Shown here piece after piece: positions 5,072 to 7,431 of a stretch of DNA of 7,431 bases. Both the position numbers and the translations under genes were made by a program. Source of the DNA: Chloroflexota bacterium (lineage in GTDB: Bacteria > Chloroflexota > Dehalococcoidia > Tepidiformales > Tepidiformaceae); assembly GCA_025350285.1 (NCBI GenBank), contig JANXYE010000350.1, positions 1 through 7,431 of the forward strand, given 5' to 3'. The notes beneath the pieces are model-generated. The model was not told where the DNA came from. It ran no database searches and saw only the letters and a list, made by a program, of their open reading frames with translations. The stretch's first letter is position 1. The number at the start of each line of letters is the position of its first letter.

Positions 5072-6241
5072 TTACTGAGGGGTCCGCCGGGCAGGGGCGA
5101 AGAAGGCGCTATCGCCCGGGCCGACGAACTCCAGCGGCGAGCCACGGCGCGGTTCCCAGTAGAAGATGTAGTCGTTGCCCGGGTCCGAGAACGACCAGGC
5201 GACGGCGTCGCCGCCGAGCCGCCCGCTGGCAAGGAAGGCGCTTCCGTCTGGCGCCCAGAGGTGGTGCGAGACCGAATACTGGTCGAAGAAGCCTATCATA
5301 AGCCGAAAATCCTGGGATGGGACGAACGCCTCCGTAGATGCAACGGTGGCGCCAGTGGCATCTACGACGCGGAGTGCGTAGCGGCCGTCGCCAATCTGGG
5401 ATGGGACCACGAGCGCGACGCGGTCTCCCACGGGTGACCAAAAGGCGGCAACGAACGGCCCGCGCGCCACGCGCACGGGGTGGGTGGCCGGGTTGATGGC
5501 GTCGATCAGGTAGAGGCCGGTGAACGCTCCGCTCTCATCCGCTTCGGCCACCGCCACGCTCAGCTGGGCCGTGCCGGGCCGCTGCTGGAGCGCGACCCCG
5601 CCCCCAAACCGCGCGAGTTCCGTCGCCTCCCCGGAGCCGATGTCCCAGCGCATCAGAGCGGCCTGGCCGTCCTCCGCGGTGGTGTACATAACGGCGTCAC
5701 CAATGCAGACCGGTGTGCGAAAGCCGACCGCGAGGCTGCTGATCGCGATGCGGCCACGATTCGCGGGAAAGTAGAGTTCGAGGTCTGCCCCGGAGTGGAT
5801 GGCGAGGGCCTCGCCGTCGGCTCTCCATGAGGAGAACAGTGGCGCGCCGGAGGCGATCGCGTCGGCGCTATACGTGCCGGCCGCGTCACTGAGGAAGAGG
5901 CCGAGGTTTTCACGACCCGAAGCCACGAAGCTTAAGATGTCGCCTCGGGGCGACCAGTTGGCGTAATGCGGGACACGCGGGGCGATAACGGGGGCAACGC
6001 CTCCGGGCGAAATGTACGCGAGTCCGGCATCGCGGCCATCGAGGTGGAGCATCCGGATAATGCTCTTGGAGGCGGTGGGACCGGGTTCCGCTACCGAGAT
6101 AGCGATGAGGTCTTCGGCGCTGTTCAAGACGGGCCAGCGGCCCATCGGGGCGAGCGGTGGCCGCCACGACCACACGCCAGCCTCCCGGGCGACGGCCCTC
6201 ACGGCTCCGGACCCTTCGCACACGATGATCTCATGATCCAT
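5072..6241 (-). CDS. Cytoplasmic beta-propeller (TolB/WD40-like) protein
   Basis: This 389-residue protein has no signal peptide or membrane segment, so it probably stays in the cytoplasm. It is built from repeated beta-sheet blades with the recurring W-x-P/A-D/x-G-x-x-L/I/V pattern of TolB/PD40-type propellers: ANWSPRGDILSFVASG (94-109), SSWRADGEALAIHSG (137-151), AAFWSPVGDRVALVVPS (265-281) and HLWAPDGSAFLASG (327-340). Strand pairs such as GLFLSDAAG and GLYLIDAI lie between them. Propellers of this kind bind proteins or ligands and usually have no catalytic activity. No active-site residues are evident. The start ATG 6241 is the first in-frame Met and lies almost at the predicted transcript start, so translation may be leaderless. 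Stop TAA is at 5074-5072. The gap to ctpA is 94 bases and holds a ctpA promoter, so the two need not be co-transcribed. The divergent neighbour is the sigma factor gene. The specific role is unknown. Confidence 0.75.
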   Translation of the reverse strand: MDHEIIVCEGSGAVRAVAREAGVWSWRPPLAPMGRWPVLNSAEDLIAISVAEPGPTASKSIIRMLHLDGRDAGLAYISPGGVAPVIAPRVPHYANWSPRGDILSFVASGRENLGLFLSDAAGTYSADAIASGAPLFSSWRADGEALAIHSGADLELYFPANRGRIAISSLAVGFRTPVCIGDAVMYTTAEDGQAALMRWDIGSGEATELARFGGGVALQQRPGTAQLSVAVAEADESGAFTGLYLIDAINPATHPVRVARGPFVAAFWSPVGDRVALVVPSQIGDGRYALRVVDATGATVASTEAFVPSQDFRLMIGFFDQYSVSHHLWAPDGSAFLASGRLGGDAVAWSFSDPGNDYIFYWEPRRGSPLEFVGPGDSAFFAPARRTPQ

Positions 6242-6249
6242 CGTTCATC

Positions 6250-6277
6250 TTTATAGGGGGCGGGGATGTCCGTGCAA
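6250..6277 (-). promoter_or_regulatory. Candidate promoter of the beta-propeller gene
   Basis: On the minus strand TTGCAC (6277-6272), a 16-base spacer and TATAAA (6255-6250) form a close match to a housekeeping promoter. The expected transcript start, about 7 bases beyond the -10, falls at roughly 6243, one or two bases before ATG 6241. This implies a leaderless message, consistent with the lack of a Shine-Dalgarno. Confidence 0.5.
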
Positions 6278-6370
6278 GTGCGTTTGGCTGGCGAGCGGCC
6301 GCGGCCCGGCGGGCGGGGCGATGTCAGGCCAGGCCGAGCCGCTCGACGGACCTTTCTCGGTGGCGCCGTT

Positions 6371-6463
6371 TGGCGTGGTAAGGACTGCCTGATGCCACGC
6401 GGTGGCGTGGTTGAAGGTGCCCATCACCCGGCGGTGGGTAGCCGCGTTCAGGACGTGCGGTAC
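6371..6463. other. Hairpin-rich stretch with competing stems in the divergent intergenic region
   Basis: Stems can be drawn back to back. GCGTGG (6373-6378) or GCGTGG (6405-6410) pairs with the single CCACGC (6395-6400). GGTG (6416-6419) or GGTG (6433-6436) pairs with CACC (6425-6428). GTA plus CCGC (6438-6445) pairs with GCGGTAC (6457-6463) with one bulged G. The first two sets are mutually exclusive choices, as in attenuators and riboswitches. The stretch also holds a direct repeat TGGCGTGGT (6371-6379 and 6403-6411). I match it to no known RNA family, and GC-rich DNA forms short stems easily. The rest of the 430-base gap (6278-6370 and 6464-6496) shows nothing I can name. Confidence 0.3.
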
Positions 6464-6496
6464 GCCGACTTACTTCGCACTATATCGGTTATGGTC

Positions 6497-6593
6497 TGTA
6501 AAATGGGTGTAAACTGGCACTTATGTCGTCCCGTGTCACCGAATGCGCACCCAAGTGTCACCCACTGTCCGTTGTTTTGTCACCGCGATCACC
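6497..6593 (+). promoter_or_regulatory. Helically phased TGTCAC-like repeat array upstream of the sigma factor gene
   Basis: TGTCACC occurs exactly at 6534-6540, 6556-6562 and 6578-6584, that is every 22 bp, or two helical turns. Weaker copies fill the half-period: TATGTCGTCCC from 6522, TGCGCACCCAA from 6544, TGTCCGTT from 6566 and ATCACCT from 6588. The result is an 11-bp register from 6522 to 6593. Upstream, TGTAAAATGG (6497) and TGTAAACTGG (6508) form another 11-bp tandem pair. Direct repeats of this length and spacing are the usual targets of OmpR/PhoB-type response regulators; the E. coli Pho box repeats CTGTCAT every 11 bp. The last copy (TTGTCA, 6577-6582) could also act as a -35. The regulator is not in the window. 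Confidence 0.5.
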
Positions 6594-6671
6594 TGAATAT
6601 TTGGAATGCCTGATCGACAACCACGAAAGACGGTTGCCGGCACGGTGATTGTTCGGGGGACAACGCAAGAC

Positions 6672-7431
6672 ATGGAATGGCCAACTCTTGAAATCGAGGC
6701 GCCCGTAGAACCGGCGTCAACTCGTCTCACGCTGGAAGAGCAGCAGCAACTGGTGATGCAATACGCGCCGCTCGTACGCCGGGTGGCCCGCTCGCTTCCG
6801 CTGGAAATTCCCGGGCTGCTTGAATTCGAAGACGCCGTTGGGTACGGCACCTGTGGCCTCGTCGAAGCGGTCCGCCGCTACGACCCTGCCAAAGGCACGA
6901 ACTTCCACGCCTATGCGGTCCGCCGCATCCGCGGTTCGATGATCGACGCCTTCCGGCGGATGGACCGGTTGAGCCGCACGATGCGCCAGAAGGCCCGAGA
7001 CGTGCAGCGCGCCCAGAGCCAACTGGAAAGCAGCCTCGGGCGGACGCCGGTCGAAGTCGAGGTGGCTGCGCACATGGGCGTGACTATCGCGCAGTATCGG
7101 GACGCCGTATCGAACGCCCGCTGGGTGACCGTTTCGCTGGACCGGATGCTTGAAAAGGACGACGACGGCGATTCCTTTCCGGCGGCTGAAAAGCCTACGG
7201 CGGACGAGGACATCGATTTCACACGCTCGTTCGAAGAGAAGGAACTGTACGAAGACCTGATCCGCGCCGTGAAGGGCCTTCCGGAGCGCGAGCGCCTTGT
7301 CGTTTCGCTCTACTACGTCGAAAAGCTGACCATGAAGGACATCGCCGCGGTCCTCTCGGTCTCGGAGACGCGGGTCAGCCAGTTGCATGGGCAGGCCGTG
7401 AAGCGCCTTCGCCGGCAACTCCTGCGCGAAG
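6672..7431 (+). CDS. FliA/WhiG-family RNA polymerase sigma factor (3' end outside window)
   Basis: This alternative sigma-70-family factor directs RNA polymerase to a dedicated promoter set, classically motility genes (FliA) or sporulation genes (WhiG). The 253 visible codons run off the right edge without a stop. Region 2 spans about 28-104: YAPLVRRVARSLPLEIPGL, then FEDAVGYGTCGLVEAVRRYDP and NFHAYAVRRIRGSMIDAFR, the highly conserved core-binding and -10-binding helices. Region 3 (about 108-155) holds LGRTPVEVEVAAHMGV. An acidic linker (161-190) follows, then region 4 (about 195-250), with LPERERLVVSLYYVEKLTM and the helix-turn-helix DIAAVLSVSETRVSQLHGQAVKRLR. ATG 6672 is chosen because GGGGGA lies 11 bases upstream. 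In-frame ATG 6606 and GTG 6645 would only add unconserved residues and overlap the promoter region. No anti-sigma or flagellar gene is visible, so the regulon is unknown. The 22-bp-phased array lies immediately upstream. Confidence 0.92.
   Translation, partial: MEWPTLEIEAPVEPASTRLTLEEQQQLVMQYAPLVRRVARSLPLEIPGLLEFEDAVGYGTCGLVEAVRRYDPAKGTNFHAYAVRRIRGSMIDAFRRMDRLSRTMRQKARDVQRAQSQLESSLGRTPVEVEVAAHMGVTIAQYRDAVSNARWVTVSLDRMLEKDDDGDSFPAAEKPTADEDIDFTRSFEEKELYEDLIRAVKGLPERERLVVSLYYVEKLTMKDIAAVLSVSETRVSQLHGQAVKRLRRQLLRE

Noticed and set aside
6266..6613. 115-codon plus-strand frame in the divergent intergenic region
   Set aside because: It has a biased composition and no motifs, and runs through promoter-like and repeat sequences just before the sigma gene.
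6717..7418. 233-codon minus-strand frame opposite the sigma factor
   Set aside because: The plus strand encodes unmistakable sigma regions 2, 3 and 4 over the same bases.
1..7431. CRISPR array, prophage, transposon, toxin-antitoxin or defence island
   Set aside because: No spaced direct repeats of CRISPR size, integrase or transposase motifs, or terminal inverted repeats were seen. Although tmRNA genes are common integration sites, the 3' end here is followed directly by a terminator-like hairpin and an ordinary gene.

Overview
This is a GC-rich bacterial chromosomal window whose coding style (high GC at third codon positions, GTG/ATG starts, Ala/Arg-rich products, weak or absent Shine-Dalgarno sequences at several starts) fits a free-living high-GC bacterium. 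A member of the Chloroflexota (Dehalococcoidia-like) is my best guess from the gene mix (FliA/WhiG-type sigma factor, S41 protease, short lipoproteins, propeller proteins), but no marker in the window proves it.

Layout. (1) Positions 2-316, plus strand: the end of a charged helical protein. (2) 388-1261, plus: a lipoprotein whose signal peptide and body lie in two frames, so one extra base is present near 411-422. (3) 1258-1889, minus, meeting the lipoprotein tail to tail with a 4-base overlap: a two-domain alpha-beta-barrel/NIPSNAP-like protein, also broken by a single-base shift, near 1737-1750. (4) 2012-2368, minus: a complete tmRNA (ssrA) with a readable tag, GNNQILPLAA, followed by a hairpin. 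(5) 2459-3073, minus: a P-loop kinase-like NTPase. (6) 3096-3566, minus: SmpB. (7) 3640-4977, minus: a membrane-anchored S41 (CtpA/Tsp) tail-specific protease. (8) 5072-6241, minus: a soluble beta-propeller protein, apparently read from a leaderless or nearly leaderless transcript. (9) 6242-6671: a 430-base divergent intergenic region with a hairpin-rich stretch and an 11-bp-phased array of TGTCAC-like sites. (10) 6672 to the window end, plus: a FliA/WhiG-family sigma factor, still open at the edge.

How it fits together. The core is a trans-translation neighbourhood on one strand, in the order protease (ctpA), smpB, P-loop protein, ssrA. SmpB and tmRNA rescue stalled ribosomes and add a tag ending in -LAA. 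Tail-specific proteases of the CtpA/Tsp family are known in E. coli to degrade such tagged proteins outside the cytoplasm. The P-loop protein between smpB and ssrA has no assigned role. The upstream propeller gene and the sigma factor diverge from the 430-base regulatory region.

I see no phage, transposon, CRISPR array or defence locus. The points most worth a second look are the phased repeat array before the sigma factor, the hairpin-rich stretch beside it, the tag/protease clustering, and the two single-base frame breaks in adjacent genes.
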